From the NCBI GenBank assembly GCA_022419385.1, contig JAJUBI010000001.1, positions 1,612,001-1,676,000 on the forward strand: a DNA stretch of 64,000 bases. Reading direction: 5' to 3'. Below, piece by piece: positions 1 to 12,764 of this stretch (position 1 is its first letter; every line of letters begins with the position of its first letter). The notes under the pieces were generated by a model. It saw only the letters and a program-made list of their open reading frames with translations. It made no database searches and was not told where the DNA came from. The DNA is from Paraconiothyrium sp. Pb-2020 (lineage: Eukaryota; Ascomycota; Dothideomycetes; Pleosporales; Didymosphaeriaceae). A program made the position numbers and the translations under genes.

Positions 1-65
1 TAGAGCGGTACATTTGTTTCTAATCACTTACGTAGACCAAATTGCTACCCCTACCCTTGACAATA

Positions 66-571
66 ATGCCACCACGCAGGAGCGCACGGGTAAGGAGACG
101 ACCCCTCGGTCGCAGAACGAGATCTGTGCTTATCTATACTAGAATGCCGGTAAGCCTGAGGGCTTTTTCAAAGAGTCGGCGTTGCGAAAGAGGGCGGAAA
201 AGGCCGAAGAAGTAGCAGAAGGGGTGCTAGCCCCAGAAGCACCCAAGCAGAAAACCGCCTCGACGCCCAAGAACAGTTCGCCTGCTAATAAGACCGGTCG
301 AGCCAAGAAGTCCAAAAAGAAGTCTGCACCCAAGAAGCCTAGTTCTGCTCCTGTTGCTCCTGTTGCTCCTGATTCGACGAGTCTATCTCAGACTCCGTCG
401 AAGAAGCGCCCGAGTAGAAATCCAAAACTGCGGCAGGGTTCCGCCATGAAGGAGTCGAGTGTACATCTACCTGCACATGGCGAAGAAGTTGACGGAAATA
501 TGCCGTCCCCAACCCCCAATCGCAAGACCAAAATCAAGAATGCGAAGGTCAATACATCCAGCTGTGCGTGA
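66..571 (+). CDS. Small lysine/alanine/proline-rich basic protein, function unknown
   Basis: Two-exon model: 66-89 and 143-571. The first exon encodes MPPRRSAR and ends at a GTAAGG donor; the intron 90-142 ends in CTATACTAG, and the second exon joins in frame. The product is about 150 residues, rich in Lys, Ala, Pro and Ser, with basic runs (KKSKKKS, KKRPSR) that look like nuclear localisation or DNA-binding tails. No catalytic domain is visible. An MPPRR-type start is common in fungal nuclear proteins, but that is only suggestive. The 3' part may be misassembled by me: a further intron before the stop is possible. The next gene is 1.8 kb away on the other strand. It could be a real small nuclear protein or a remnant of a longer gene. 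Confidence 0.4.
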
Positions 572-2355
572 GGCCCGTCCCGATATTCCCAAATCACAGT
601 CACAGTTTGTTGTGCGATTTGCAATGTGCACTCAAGACCTGTGCCCGCGAATGGAACTCCATCATAGGCAGAGCTTTCCGTGTTGACGTTGAACCTGACA
701 GAATTGATCATCAAAAGTCTAGGCCATCAAATAAGACGACTATCGACGGGATTCCTCCCAGGCCAGGAATTATCGGAAGGAGTTAGGGTATTTGAGTCGA
801 ATAAGAGTAGTTCCGGTTATTACTCTGTTAGGGCAAGGCTTCTTGGGAACAAGGAAGGAAAGTATTAGATACCATGCTTAAGGTTTTAGCCATACTCTGA
901 AGGAGTCTTTATAAGGTAACTTCGGATGGTTGATTTGTACATGCGCTTTTTTTCTAGACCGCACTGTGGTCCCAATAACAATATTGCTCGTTGCAGAAGT
1001 ACCACTGGCGATAAAATCAGGTTTTAAAACCGTTGGTCTCCAGCTAAGTAATTCTACAGCAACCTATGATTTTCTGATTGTTTGTGCATCCCAGTTCGAG
1101 AGGGTCTTCTGTCCGATCCCGCTGCTCCCTCACCCCTCTCTATTCCCTACAATCGTCTTAAGAAGCACTTCCCCATTACGCAATTCACCTAGATGCAAAG
1201 AAACGGTCAGGACTAGTGTGGCCAGAGTAGAAACTGGAAATACGTACTTGATCTTGCTACGATCAGCTGAGCAATATCCTCATGCAGTCCTACGATCGCA
1301 GCCCGATGCGGGACGCTAGGATTCCAGCTTTTACTAGTAGTCTTTGAAAGCTTAACCCTACAATCGATGCTGCCATCAGTATTCGTGACATACGCGACCA
1401 GAATCGCGCTAGTGGTGAAGGTGCCAATAACATCGTATACGTTCTGTGGGCCGTAGAGCGCTTTAGCGTTAGCTATAGATTTATAAGTTAAAGCGGATCG
1501 GAGGGTAGGAAAAGAGATGTACCAAGTATACATTCTCTATGGAACTGAAGGACTTTAGTGCCGTCTTTGGTCAACATCGCCATTGGTACAGCACAGGTAG
1601 GTAGCCGTGGAAATTTGCTGATCTAAGAGTGTTTTGTAGTGTCGATGACGTTTGCCTTATGGATTATTTTAGCTCACCGGCCGCTGCGGTGTCGTGCTAA
1701 CGCCCTGGGGGATGAGGCTGTGTGAATTCGTGCTGACTGACCCTCGAGCTGCGGACCGCCTAAGAGTGAGAAAGTAATCATCGATAAATTTTACTATGGT
1801 AGTTCCTGATGGTACCGACTTGCTGTCGCAGTACAGCGAGTGTTAGTTTGTGGCATCGAGAGGATCAATAGACTTAACAGACATCATGGTCGGGACTCTA
1901 GCTTTTTGAGGCTGCGCTACCGGTATCGTAGCGCGAAAACGACACCATGTTCAGCGTCACTGTGTCAAATGTACAATGAGCAAGCGAAAGTGAAAATTGC
2001 AGATGTGGTGAGACGCAGGCTGTAAGATATGTGTAATATTCCAATTACTTTTCTACTACAAATCGCGAAGGAAACTAGAGAGCCCTGGAAGCAACGAAGA
2101 GAAGTATTAGAGAAGACCGACAGGATAGACGTCTACGACTAAAGATCGACGAGAAGCGAAATAGCAGGTACGCTAAAACGAACGTGCTAGTCTCGTAAGA
2201 CGCCTGCTGCCGTGCGACCGCGCATTATGCACAACTCATGGACCCATTTTATGCCAACCCTTGTTACCCTTAGCATTGCATACTAGCTGGGTGTAGCAAC
2301 GGCTCCATTTAGCCAAACAGCCCACCCAACTGTTATAGGTTAGTCTTGCCTAGAT
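572..2355. other. Region without a supported gene; possible gene relics on the minus strand
   Basis: No complete gene is visible. On the minus strand, 1213-1533 gives a protein-like stretch of about 90 residues (contains VAYVTNTDGSIDCRV), and 388-714 gives another short protein-like stretch. Neither has a clear start, splice partners or a recognisable family. They may be decayed exons of a secreted protein. The rest looks non-coding. Confidence 0.35.
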
Positions 2356-5286
2356 CTAAACAACCCTTAAACTCACCATCCCTCTCCTTGCTTGCTCTGC
2401 TTCACCAGTGTACACCGGCGGCGGTGACGGGTAGTAGTACTCACTTCTCGTACTAGTTATCAACGTTGATGGTGCGCTAGAGTAAGAAGTGCCCCCCGTA
2501 GTCACAGATGGTCCCGTGTAATAGCCAGATAATTCCGAAGTGGGGACAGATTGTATAGCTTCGGAGGAGTCTGAGGATATTACCGTACCATCGGTAGACT
2601 GGCTAGTAGAGGCGTCTGAAGAAAAGCTCGTGCCGATGGTTCCGGTAATTTGCGTGAGGGTGGGTATGGAAATGGTTGAAGAGGTAACAAAGGGAGTTTC
2701 GGTAGCAGTAGTTAGGATGCTTGAAGGTGTATCAGATGACGTCGTCGTCGAGCTAAGACTCGAACTTGAGCTAGACGAGGACGCCGTTCTTGAGCTGGCC
2801 GAAGACGCATCTGTTGTGGATGTTGCCGATGAGCCTGACTCCGACGATAAGTTCGTTGACGAGGACGAGGACGACTTCGTCGAGCTACCTGGCGTAGTTG
2901 AGACAGTCGAGGAGCTTGAGCTAAGGCTTGACGACGAAGAAATCGAAGTTGAAGATGCAGAGGTGGGGACCTCTGTCGTGCTTGAGCTGACACTGGACGA
3001 AACCAAAGACCGCGTGGTTGAAGAAACTATTATAGATGTCGAAGTGACTGAAGAAAAGGGAGAAGCCGTCTCCGACTTGCTTGTGGTCCTACTCGACAGT
3101 GAAGACGAAGGAGCTGATGTCACACTAGCTGACGTCGGAGATACGCTTGTAGGACTTTCCGAAGTGCTTGACAAATTGGATAATGAAGACGAAGATTCTG
3201 CTGTCGAGCTAGTCAACTTCGACAAAAACGAAGTTTCGGAAGAGCTTGACAAACTTAAACTTGATAAACTGGAAGCGGTACTCGAGCTAGATGATGTAGG
3301 TGAAAACGTTGATGCTTCTGTTGTTGCCACACTCGAAGACGCGTCTGAAGGGGAAGTTGATGACGACGAGCTTCCAGAGGACGAACACAACAAGGCCGAT
3401 GTAGAAGTGACTGTAACGCTTGAGCTTGAAGAGTCGGTGGTAGACGAGCCAAAGTTAGACGAACCAGTGGAAGAGCTTGTGCTAGCGTCTAATGTGGGTA
3501 AGGACGTAGTTGATGGCGTTGTCGAAACGCTTGACGATGATTCTGAGGTCGCCCTCGAGAACGAAGACGAGCTAGAAGACTCAGGTGTAGATGAAGTTAC
3601 TGAAGTAACCGTGACTGTAATCGTAGAAACTATTGTCGACGATGGGTTGGAACTAGTCGGCTCAGGCGTCAATGTCAATACATTCGACGGAGTATCAGAC
3701 GTCAGAGATTGAGAGGCTGTTCTGCTAGATACTTCTGTGCTACTAGACGACGACGACGGAGCTGAAATGGATGAGCCTGAAGAAGAGCCAGTCGTCCGCA
3801 AGGAAGAAGAGGATTCAGTGCGTGTAGATGTCACGGCCACGGTAGAATTGACGGTCGAGGTGACAGGCGGGCCATAGCCGTAGGTGGAAGCCGGTAGGCT
3901 TGAGTAGGAGGTACCGAGAATATCAACGCCGGTCGAAAGCTCAATGACACGAGTAAAGAGGCGGGCTATACCAGAAATAGTGAGTATGATGTTCGAAAGA
4001 AGGGGAAAATACGATAGGTGTGTGAGAAAACAAGCCTCGTGCTGGGAGGGGAACTTACTTGTGATAAGTGTCGTACAAGGCTTTTTTGGTGCGCAAGAAA
4101 GCGTGGCGACGTTCAGAGTCTCTATAACTGTGGCATTTCTGCATGTTGACGTTGTTTTCGGAAGAGGCGTGCTGGTAGAATTACACGTAGTGTCACTGCT
4201 CGCCGTAGACAAAGCCGTGCTGGAGTTAAACCAGCTCGTGATGCTTGAAGTACGCGAGGTAACTGAGGACGATTCAATACCAGTTAATGTCGTTGCCGTA
4301 ATGCTGGTGGCGGTCGAAAATGGTACCGTTGAGTTAGTTGAGGAGAAGGTAGTGGGCTTTTCAGTAGTGGAAGTGTTCCAGATACCGGTGCAGGAAGTAC
4401 TGGAGATGATCGTACCAGACACGGCCGTTCCGCTGGACGTCAGACTCACGCTGGTGTTGGCCATCGTAGCAGTAGACGATGTCACATTCAGGGTGTTGCT
4501 ACTTGGCAATGAAGTTGTTGTCGAAGTGGCGTTAGCAGTCGAGGTTGACTCTGCAGTGCACGAAGTCGAAGGAACAGTGGAGGTACTGTTGGTCCAAGTT
4601 GGTCCCGTCGATGTAAAGGTCAAGGTTGTCCCAGGACCCGTTCCGGACAAGCTAGAAGGAATTCCAGTCGAGCTAAACCCAGTGCCTGTACTGGCAAAGG
4701 ACGAAGTGATGGAGATGGAAGAAGAATTGCTTGAAGCAGTCAGTGTGACGGTGGCCACACTCGTGATAGTAGTGCAGTAGAAGCGGCTAAAAGTGTCACG
4801 GAAACATGTGACTGAGGGGCTGGCGGTCGTTGATATGGTGCTGGTGGTATTGGGGGACTCGGAAGACGTCGACAACGTAAACGTTGGCGCAGACGTCGTG
4901 CTGTTAATAGTCGTTTCACGTACAGCTGTGCTCAGCGGTATGCTTGAGGTCGTCGAGCTGCTGGTTCCGATTAAGAGCGAGCTGCTTGTTATGCTAGTGG
5001 AGCTCTCTGTCTCACAGGATTCAATCGTGCTGGAAGAGGGCGACGGAAGCGATGAATAAGACGTCCCGTGTCTGCCCCTTCGGAGATTCTTTGGAACATG
5101 ATCTGGAAGGGAAATCTCAGCATCGATAGCATGGCCATAAATACAGCGAGAACATCATTCAGGACACGAGCTTGCGAAAATGTGGAAACCCTTGGGGTGA
5201 GAGTAGACTGGAGACTTACATGGCAGAGGGTCTGCGGCGACAATTGCCAATACCGCAGTGAATGAGAGAATGTTAGTGACCCTCAT
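2356..5286 (-). CDS. Secreted Ser/Thr-rich mucin-like protein
   Basis: Three-exon model: 5286-5220, 5102-4059 and 3965-2356, about 906 residues. The first exon begins MRVTNILSFTAVLAIVAA, a good signal peptide ending near residue 18. The intron donor is GTAAGT and the acceptor CTTCCAG, and the joined frame stays open. Nearly all of the mature protein is Ser/Thr, with a few cysteine patches near residues 65-125 and 370-380. This composition fits an O-glycosylated wall or extracellular mucin. The second intron (4058-3966) is 93 bp, a multiple of three, and lacks stops, so retention would add 31 hydrophobic-leaning residues. No GPI signal is evident: the tail is charged (GEAEQARRGM). The function is unknown. 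Low complexity makes homology assignment unreliable. Confidence 0.7.
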
Positions 5287-7400
5287 GATTAACGCTTTGG
5301 GCGAAAGTCTTCTGGTCTATGCGAACAAAAAGAATGAGAACCTGAATAACGAGAGGATGTCTCTCTAGAGACGCACCAAGATAGCGAAGGCTGACAGTCC
5401 ACCATGTGTTCTTTAGTGTTTATATGAAGGATGATCCAGAAATTAATGGCGAGGACACTGCCATACTGATGTTGGCCACACCAATAGACACAAGAGCAGC
5501 GCATCGGGAAACTAGTTCCTTTGCCCAACGGTTCCGTTGATAAGGTGCCTACGCCGCGGACATGGGCCGTGCTGTCGCAGCCGGAGCCGGCTCTGCATGG
5601 ACGGGTGGAACCTCACAGCTCCCGTTTCTGGTGAATGCTTGATACTGGGGATGTTAGTGAAGAAGGTGATGGCAATGATTTTCATTACAGTGTTCTTGAT
5701 TGCGTCGCAATTGTGACCTCGAGGTTGGACAGCAGAACGGACAACAGCTGCTCGCGTCTGACGTGAAGAGTTTGAGGAAACCAAACAGATGTGCTATTAC
5801 CAACGTGATACATCAATAACCCCCTGAGCCATCTGTAGCGCAAGTTGAGCACTGGCAACGTCCAATATTGAGACGACGAGGCTTGTTCGACTACTGCATA
5901 GACGAGATGCACAAGCTTGAAAGGCAGGGCAAAGCTTGGTTGCGACCCAACCAACAGTATCTGGTCGAGTCCGACGCAGATTGCCGTTTTGTGCTGCATC
6001 AGAACGATTTGGGTATTCCGGAAATCTGGTATCCGTGGCACCAACAGACCAAATGCTGCATGACAACCGACATGTTGACAGACGCCTTTCATGTTGCCGC
6101 TCAATGGACAATTACCCTTTGCAGTGACTCCAAGCTCCAGTAGCTTAGTGCATATTTGCCCGCGTCGTCCAATGTTTGTAACCGATGAAGTGAGATGTCA
6201 GTGTCATTGCCGGGTGGTAAGGGCCTGCATACAATTGTGTAGTGAAGACTCGGGGAAGCAATGCAGGTTTACAGATGCGGCAACGGTAGTGAATTGTGTG
6301 TGATCGTAGGGGATGTTGTACGTTTGGTATAACGTATGCAACAAGATGTGAGAGTAGTTTTGTTTAACGCACTTTATTAACAGCGTTGACCCATCCTTGT
6401 TGACAAAGTCTAGAGATTGTAGAAACTGATGAGAGTGTGACTTAGTCGTGTACTTGAAGCTGTGTGAGACTTTACTAGTGACGGTGGATTACACGGCTGT
6501 TGGGGCTGCTAGAGGCTTGCCTGTCGGATAACATGACCAGTTGGAGAACATGTGTAAGATCCACTAGTGGCGGCCATGGCAGTCGTTATCAGGAGACGAA
6601 TCGATGTACGTGGGATGATCGGTGGATCCAAGCATGTAGGACCAGGAGCAACTTTTGGCGCTAGGCTGCGCATGGCGTCGACGGGACACGCGCAGCCTCG
6701 TACCTAGCCGTGGAAATGTAAACATGCATAGGGTGGAGAATGCTGGAATCTGGCGTGCTTGACTTGGCGCGCATTGATTGATCGCAGACGCCTGTAGTAA
6801 CGTCGCACCGCATCGACGGGCCGTCCAAAAGTGCGCCAGGGACAATATCACACTCTTTCGGGCGCAATCTCCGCGCTAGACAGGTATGGAGCTTCATCAT
6901 GGCACGATGTAGATAGATGGCACCGCCCTAAGGTAGAAGACGATGCATGCACGTCCACTGGGGCTTTGTGGCACATCTCGGAAGGCTATGTCCACGATAT
7001 TATTATATATTTCAGCATCGTTTACATTTACACATGGGGAGATGTCCATCCAGGCAGAGCTAAAGCTACCTTCAGTACAAGACAAGTATACTGTTGCCGT
7101 TTCTCACCGCCGAACTTCAGGTATATGTTCTCCCTCGACTCGTTACTTCGTCGTCCCATTCCTGCGGAATGTAGCACAGGTACCCTGCCCGCGCAAAGAT
7201 CAGAAATTTCGGAACGCCAAGTGAAATGAGCAGGCTAGTGACATTGTGACACAGCTGCGAGGGGGCCGATTGCCCCCTTTTGAACATGAAGAAAATGCTT
7301 CGGAAGGAGAAGCGCAAGATAGATGTGTGAACACCAAACGCCTTCGGTATCATGACTCCAACAGGTACATTGAAACACCAAACGACCAGGGGGCCATCGA
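5287..7400. other. Intergenic region with one protein-like open frame
   Basis: This is the probable promoter of the Ser/Thr-rich gene plus the 3' flank of the Gln-rich gene. The only stretch that reads like protein is 5868-6143 on the plus strand (listed separately). Nothing else is supported. Confidence 0.5.
5868..6143 (+). pseudogene. Protein-like fragment, unrecognised
   Basis: This open frame of 91 residues has a balanced, protein-like composition (contains DYCIDEMHKLERQGKAWL and IPEIWYPWHQQTKCCM), unlike the Arg/Ser/Cys-rich shadows around it. I found no clear start context, signal peptide or partner exon, and no family is recognised. It may be an exon of an unannotated gene, a relic, or chance. 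Confidence 0.25.
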
Positions 7401-8837
7401 TCACTGATCCCAGTTCACAAAGGAGTTGTCTTCGAATGGATCGCCAAGTAGACTATCATTGGCGCGGCGACTGCCGTCCTGGGCTGGGTATGAGTCGAAG
7501 AAGTTGGAGTATTCAAATCCCGTAGGTGTGAAAAGCGGTTGCGGTGTGTACATGTGGTCTGACAGAGCTGACGGTGGGGTGGTCGAGGTACTGTCAGCGG
7601 TAGTGTCAAGCTTGATGGATTGCTCCGGAGCCAGCGTCTGGGCGATTCCGGGCTGGGATACGCCGGACGCCAAAGCTCGAGAGGACTTTGGCGATAGATT
7701 AGGATTATACGTATACGTGCCAGTGAAAGGCTGTGGCAGATTCTCACTCCCTGCCATGAAGAGTGATGTGCGCGGGTCGCTCGGGTCGAGAGCAGAGCCG
7801 ACGAGCTGCTGTGACTCGGGTGGCAGAGACAACGACAGAGGATTCATGTCAAGGACCTGGGAGGGTCCAAATGGCAATGAACCAAACTGGTAAGAGGTCG
7901 GAGAGGTATGCTCCGACTTGAGCTGTGGAGTGGCATGCCCTGACGTCGAGGTGGATGGAGTGCCGGCAGCCGCACGCTGAGGTGATGGTGATTGCTGTTG
8001 CAGACTTTGGGCTGTCGAGTTCCTTGAGAGTGGCGGCCGCGCTTGACCGTCAGGCGTCTGTTGGGCCGATGTTTCCAAAGCATGTTGTGGCAGCGAAAGT
8101 CGTCTGTTGAAGTCTCCTCGCGGAGTGGTGACATGCGAACCAGAGTGATTGACGGGTGCGAAATCAGTCACAACATGAGGCGTGGCGATGGAAGCAGAGC
8201 GCTGGTGCGGCTGAGGTCTCTGGGGGATGCTGTAGGGAGCATGGCGATAACCTTGCTGTTGGTGCTGGAATCCCTGAGGACTGAATGGCTGCTGAGGCTG
8301 GGTGAAGTCTGGGGCAGCAGCATTGAAAGCCTGGGGAGGGAGCATGGACCCGCCCATCATAGGCAGCTGGGTGGGGTTCGGTTGGAGCTGTGAGCCGTAA
8401 GGCTGCAGCTGGTGGCCGGGAAACTGCTGGTTGAGAAACATGTTCCGGACGCCATGCTGCGTGGCAATGTAGTCGTGGAGCTTGCGGTTGAACAACCATG
8501 ACGAGGTCTGCAGATGAGCATTCAGGCGCTGGTACTGGGTCGGCAGGTCATCGTCTTCCTCTTCGTACATCTCCTCGTTGACGACATCCTGCTCGGTGAC
8601 GCGCAAGGCACGCCCGGTGCGCTTCTTGTGGATCTCAGAAGCGCGGCGGGCAGACTCAATGCGTGCCTCGAGGCTGCGGTCGCTCCTACGCGAGGCAGCG
8701 ATGTAGGCACTGCAGGGTGTCAGCAGGGTCTGGGGTCAAGGACGAAGGACGACGTACCGTTCCTGGTTCTCCTCGTGGGTGCGCTCCGTCTTGACGGGCT
8801 TCGCCGTCGGGAAGGTTGCTCGCCTGTCGGCAGGCAT
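7401..8837 (-). CDS. Conserved Gln/Pro-rich putative nuclear regulator
   Basis: Two exons: 8837-8758 and 8709-7401, 462 residues. The first exon starts MPADRRATFPTAKPVKTERT; the GTACGT donor and CTGCAG acceptor join at QER-AYIAASRR. The N-terminal 100 residues are charged and helical (SDRSLEARIESARRASEIHKK), followed by an acidic patch (MYEEEDDDLP) and a block ending LFNRKLHDYIATQHGVRN. The rest is Gln/Pro/Ser-rich, like an activation domain. I recall this N-terminal block as widely conserved in filamentous ascomycetes, but I cannot attach a function. No DNA-binding motif is visible. The gene is preceded by 3.9 kb without a recognisable gene, so a long regulatory or leader region is possible. 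Confidence 0.85.
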
Positions 8838-11800
8838 GGTGAGGACGAGGGACGAGGGACGAGGCGTGAGGCGTGGGGTGGTCCGGCGGTGGCAAGAGCG
8901 TGGGGTGGGGCGCGCTCAGACGCGGGAAGGCACGAATGGATCGATCTCCACAGGCGGGCGGCGAGACAACAGACAGCTAGCACTGTCTTCTGCAGCAACG
9001 AACAGCGGCGTCGACGACAGCAAAGCGTGTGACGCGCGGAGGGAGAGGAGGACGCAGCGGTGCAACGCGCGGGGAACAGTGGCGACGGCCTGGGCGGGCG
9101 TGACGGGCGGAGCAGGCCTAATAATGGGCCGAAGGGCTGGAGCTAGAAGCTCACTGCTTCCGATGCCAGGGCACAGGCGACAATTCACCGGGCCCGATTC
9201 AGACGGCGACAGGAGCGGGCGGCAGCAATCGGCGTCGGAGCGTCTGCGCCCTCGACGATGCAGCTGCGGGCGACGGGGGGCTGGGGATCGCGGATGGCGG
9301 ATGGCAGCGCTCACAGCGGCGGGAGGCCGGGGACGGGCCGGGCACAGGAATGCGGTCGAGAGGTCCAAGGCAAGGGCTCACGCGGCGACGGTGCGGATTG
9401 CGCGCAGGATTGCTGAGGATTGCGGTGGTGGTGGTAGTGGTGGGATGGAGGCTACCCGCAGCGGTCTTGTCTAGCAACAAGAGAAAAGCAACGAGGGCTG
9501 GCGGGCGGCGAAATTGGTGCAAGTGGCAGGATGGCAGAGCAGGCTCGGTGCGCTGGGACGCGGGAAAGCCATTGATAAAAGGCGTGCATGCGTGAGGGGA
9601 GCGCGCGCATCCACTCAGCGGCGTCTCTTTCTGCTCCGCGCAGGCCGTCCCAGCACACGTCTGGCGGGTCGGCGAGGTATGGGAGGGGGCAGTTTCCACG
9701 ACCGATGCGGCCTAGCACCTTGTCGTAGCAGCTGGGGGAGCGCTACCATGGCCGATTGACGAGCCGCCCGCGTCAAAGGACATCCCAAGCCGGGCACATC
9801 AGCCATGCCAATCGGGCCACAGACACTATGACGCTTGGGGTAGAAGGTAGGCAAGGGAGGTAGTTGGGGGAGAAAGGACTTCCGGCCCACACAGCCGTCG
9901 CGCCCTCGTCCGCCGACCGTGGGTACACTCTCAGTCCATGCTCTGCTCTCTTACAGCAAGTGAAGTGAGCTTCACTCGTTCTGGCACGCCCATACTGCAC
10001 GCACGCGCAGACACACAATGCATGCGACAAAACCCGCTCTCGTCTTGTGCCGGCCCTCTATCGAGCGCACGGCGGCCATCCTCATCTGCAGACGCGAATC
10101 CGAACCTCTCCAGCGTCGCGCGGGCCCTCGCGTATCGAACAGCCCCTGCCGGCCCTTGTCAGATCGATCTGCTAGGCGCGATCTGAGTGATCTGAGATTG
10201 CGCTCCCCCACGCGCTTGACGGCCTTGTTCCAAGCTCCATGCCTGCTGCTCCTCCATCCCGACGCCTCCGCGCAGCGCCATGCCCGCCCTGGTTGGACAG
10301 AGCCTGCGCCGCCTCGTGCTGCAAGCTGCTTCGCCGATCTGGAAGAAGCGCGATGCGACGAGGCGTGGCTTTGTCCGGCCAACGCTTCCGCCTGCCAGCG
10401 ACGATATGACGCAGTGGCTACAATGCCCGCCCAGGAACGGCGTACGTGATTTGCATTTCTGTGAGCAGAACCCCATCGCTTATAACTTAGACTCCCAGGA
10501 ACCGTGCAGCTACGTCACCCCGCAAACCGTCGGAGCAGGGCCATCGCGCATATCGCAGGAGTCGTGTCTTCATGGCTATATGAAGTGTGGTCGGGCGTGG
10601 TGAACAGCTGTACTGTGGTTGGCGGTTCATCGCCCCGCCAGCCACCGCGGCGCCGTGGTCCTACAAGATCTGGACCCTCAGCCCACTGGTACGCAGCATT
10701 CACTCCGAATTTCCACAGCACCCTGCTTCTTGCATTTTGCCCTGCGTCCCACACGCCCAACCGCACCGTGCCAGAAAAGCTGTTCCACCTATCCCTCATC
10801 TCGGTCAAAATTCAGCTCGCATTTTGAGCGTGGGGACGGCACCCTAACAGCCTGCGCTCGCATTGCAAAGAAACACATCATGCCCGAGCTATGTGGCTGT
10901 TCAGTGTCGGAGCAACAGCACGTGATATCGCGTCTTGCGGCATGCGATGCGCCCCATGTCTGGGGCGCCGGGAAACACTCCGTGTTATTGGTTATTTGCA
11001 TAAGTCTGCGCTTTGCGTGCAGAAAACATGCTTTGCTCCGCCAGCTAGGTTCAGTCGCCCGGACCAGTAGAGATTGACAGAGACATCTCACGAGCAACGT
11101 CGCGCTTGTCTTATCTGGCGCCCCAACAGTATCCCGGAATACGCTTTGAATAAGCCGATACATCAGCGGCGAAAAGACACTTGATTCGACACTTGAACAT
11201 CCTCATTAAGATAGATCTCGGCTGCCGGTTCGCCCAACCAAGGATGCATGCATCAAACTAGAACATCTGCTCTTAGACGATCAGGTACAGATGATTTGCT
11301 ACAAGATGGGCTAATTCACCGATGCTGTTGGGCGTAAGGTATGCGTGACCGAACACGTCTTTACGGCGCATCTCAGTCAAAGACTCGACCAAGAACTGAG
11401 CATGGTTTCTCTCCTGGCACCTCCTTTTCTTGCATGACCAAGGTACCAGTCATTGCATTGCGTTCGAACTTCTACGCTAGGTCAACGTCGACACCACTAG
11501 TCTTCCCATGTATACAGCTTTACTCTTAGCCTTCAGCGTATTCCGTGTTTTGGGTGTTATCAAGATGAATGCCAGCCCTGGCTTAGAATGACAAAGCTGT
11601 CCGCCAATAGCCTTCGCTCCATGTGTTATACGCACAGTTTAGGCGTCCCTCAGTAAGCACTCGGGCGCAGTCGCATGGGGTACACATCAATTTAAGCTAT
11701 CAGTGATAAATTCACAAGTGGACTGGACTCGAGGGCGCAGTGCCCTGAGCCGAACCACCATTGCTTCGTGTATCACACTGTGTCGATGGAGTGCGGAGCC

Positions 11801-12764
11801 CCATCACAGTAGCACCAGTACCATCACTAGCCGTCTGCTCGTTGAGCTCAATTCGAGCGACGTATGACCAATCACATTCGAACGTGGTAAGAACAAGTGC
11901 CTGAAAGCCAACAGCCCATCATTTCGCTGTGCACCTCGTGCTACGATGTGAACATCCAGGCGTCCGTATTACTCAAGCTCGAAGGGAAAATGGGCTTCGC
12001 TTGGCTTCGCCTCCTCACCTATCCTAACTGCCTTGACCAGGCTTATCACATCCGGACAACACAGCATCTGAAGATTCTCGCCACCATACTCCCTTCCAGC
12101 CGTGCCTTGGAAACAATGCTATGCAAGTGAAGTGTCAATATCAAGAATGGCTCTACTTCTCGGATCGAATGTGGCTATCGCTATGGTGCTCGCTTCGAGA
12201 AGAGCCCTATAGCCAGAATTTCCGATTCCATAACATGACAACGCAAAGCCCATCTACGAACATACCATCTCCGCAGATCAATATCATCGTAGCTTCTCCG
12301 GACATAGACGCATCTCTAGTCCGGTCCCACGTCCGGTCCGTTTTGCCACCGCCCCGCCCCACCAGCTCAATCTCACATTCCGTTCCCTGTCCCGAACCGT
12401 TGCACTTTAGTCACGCCCCAGTCTACCGACCTCGGTACTTCTGAGGCACGCCCCACCGTTTCTTACTTCGCTTTGCCAGCGGACGACTCATCTCACGCTT
12501 AGTCGCCTGATCGAAATCCTGAAGCACGGGACTTTTCGCCGTGACGCTGCTGATCCGCAGAACGATTGGTTTTTGCCGGGCGTGACGCATCGTGGGGTGG
12601 TCGGCTAGATTAGCGAAGGGGCATCGCAGCGTTTTGTGGAGAGTGCGAGGCTGAGTACCTGCTTGAGGGCTGGGGTGGGATTGGCTACGTGCACTTTGCT
12701 TCTTGCGGTTGTGCTGTGTTGGTGGCGGTTTTGTTTTGGCGTGGCGAATATCGAACTGGGAGAG
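8838..12764. other. Long gene-free region, GC-rich near the Gln-rich gene
   Basis: About 3.9 kb lies between the divergent Gln-rich regulator gene and the homocysteine methyltransferase gene. From 8838 to about 10450 the DNA is GC-rich, and open frames appear in several phases on both strands, as expected by chance; their translations are Arg/Pro/Ala-rich shadows. From 10450 to 12764 nothing is supported. It probably holds both promoters and perhaps a long 5' leader. Confidence 0.5.

Noticed and set aside
2540..3712. A 390-residue plus-strand frame rich in Glu, Asp and Val opposite the Ser/Thr-rich gene
   Set aside because: It is the antisense shadow of Ser/Thr codons (TCx/ACx read backwards give acidic and Val codons) and has no gene structure of its own.
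8779..9474. A 231-residue plus-strand frame in GC-rich DNA
   Set aside because: Arg/Gly-rich composition, overlap with the first exon of the Gln-rich gene on the other strand, and several equally long frames in the same DNA indicate chance.
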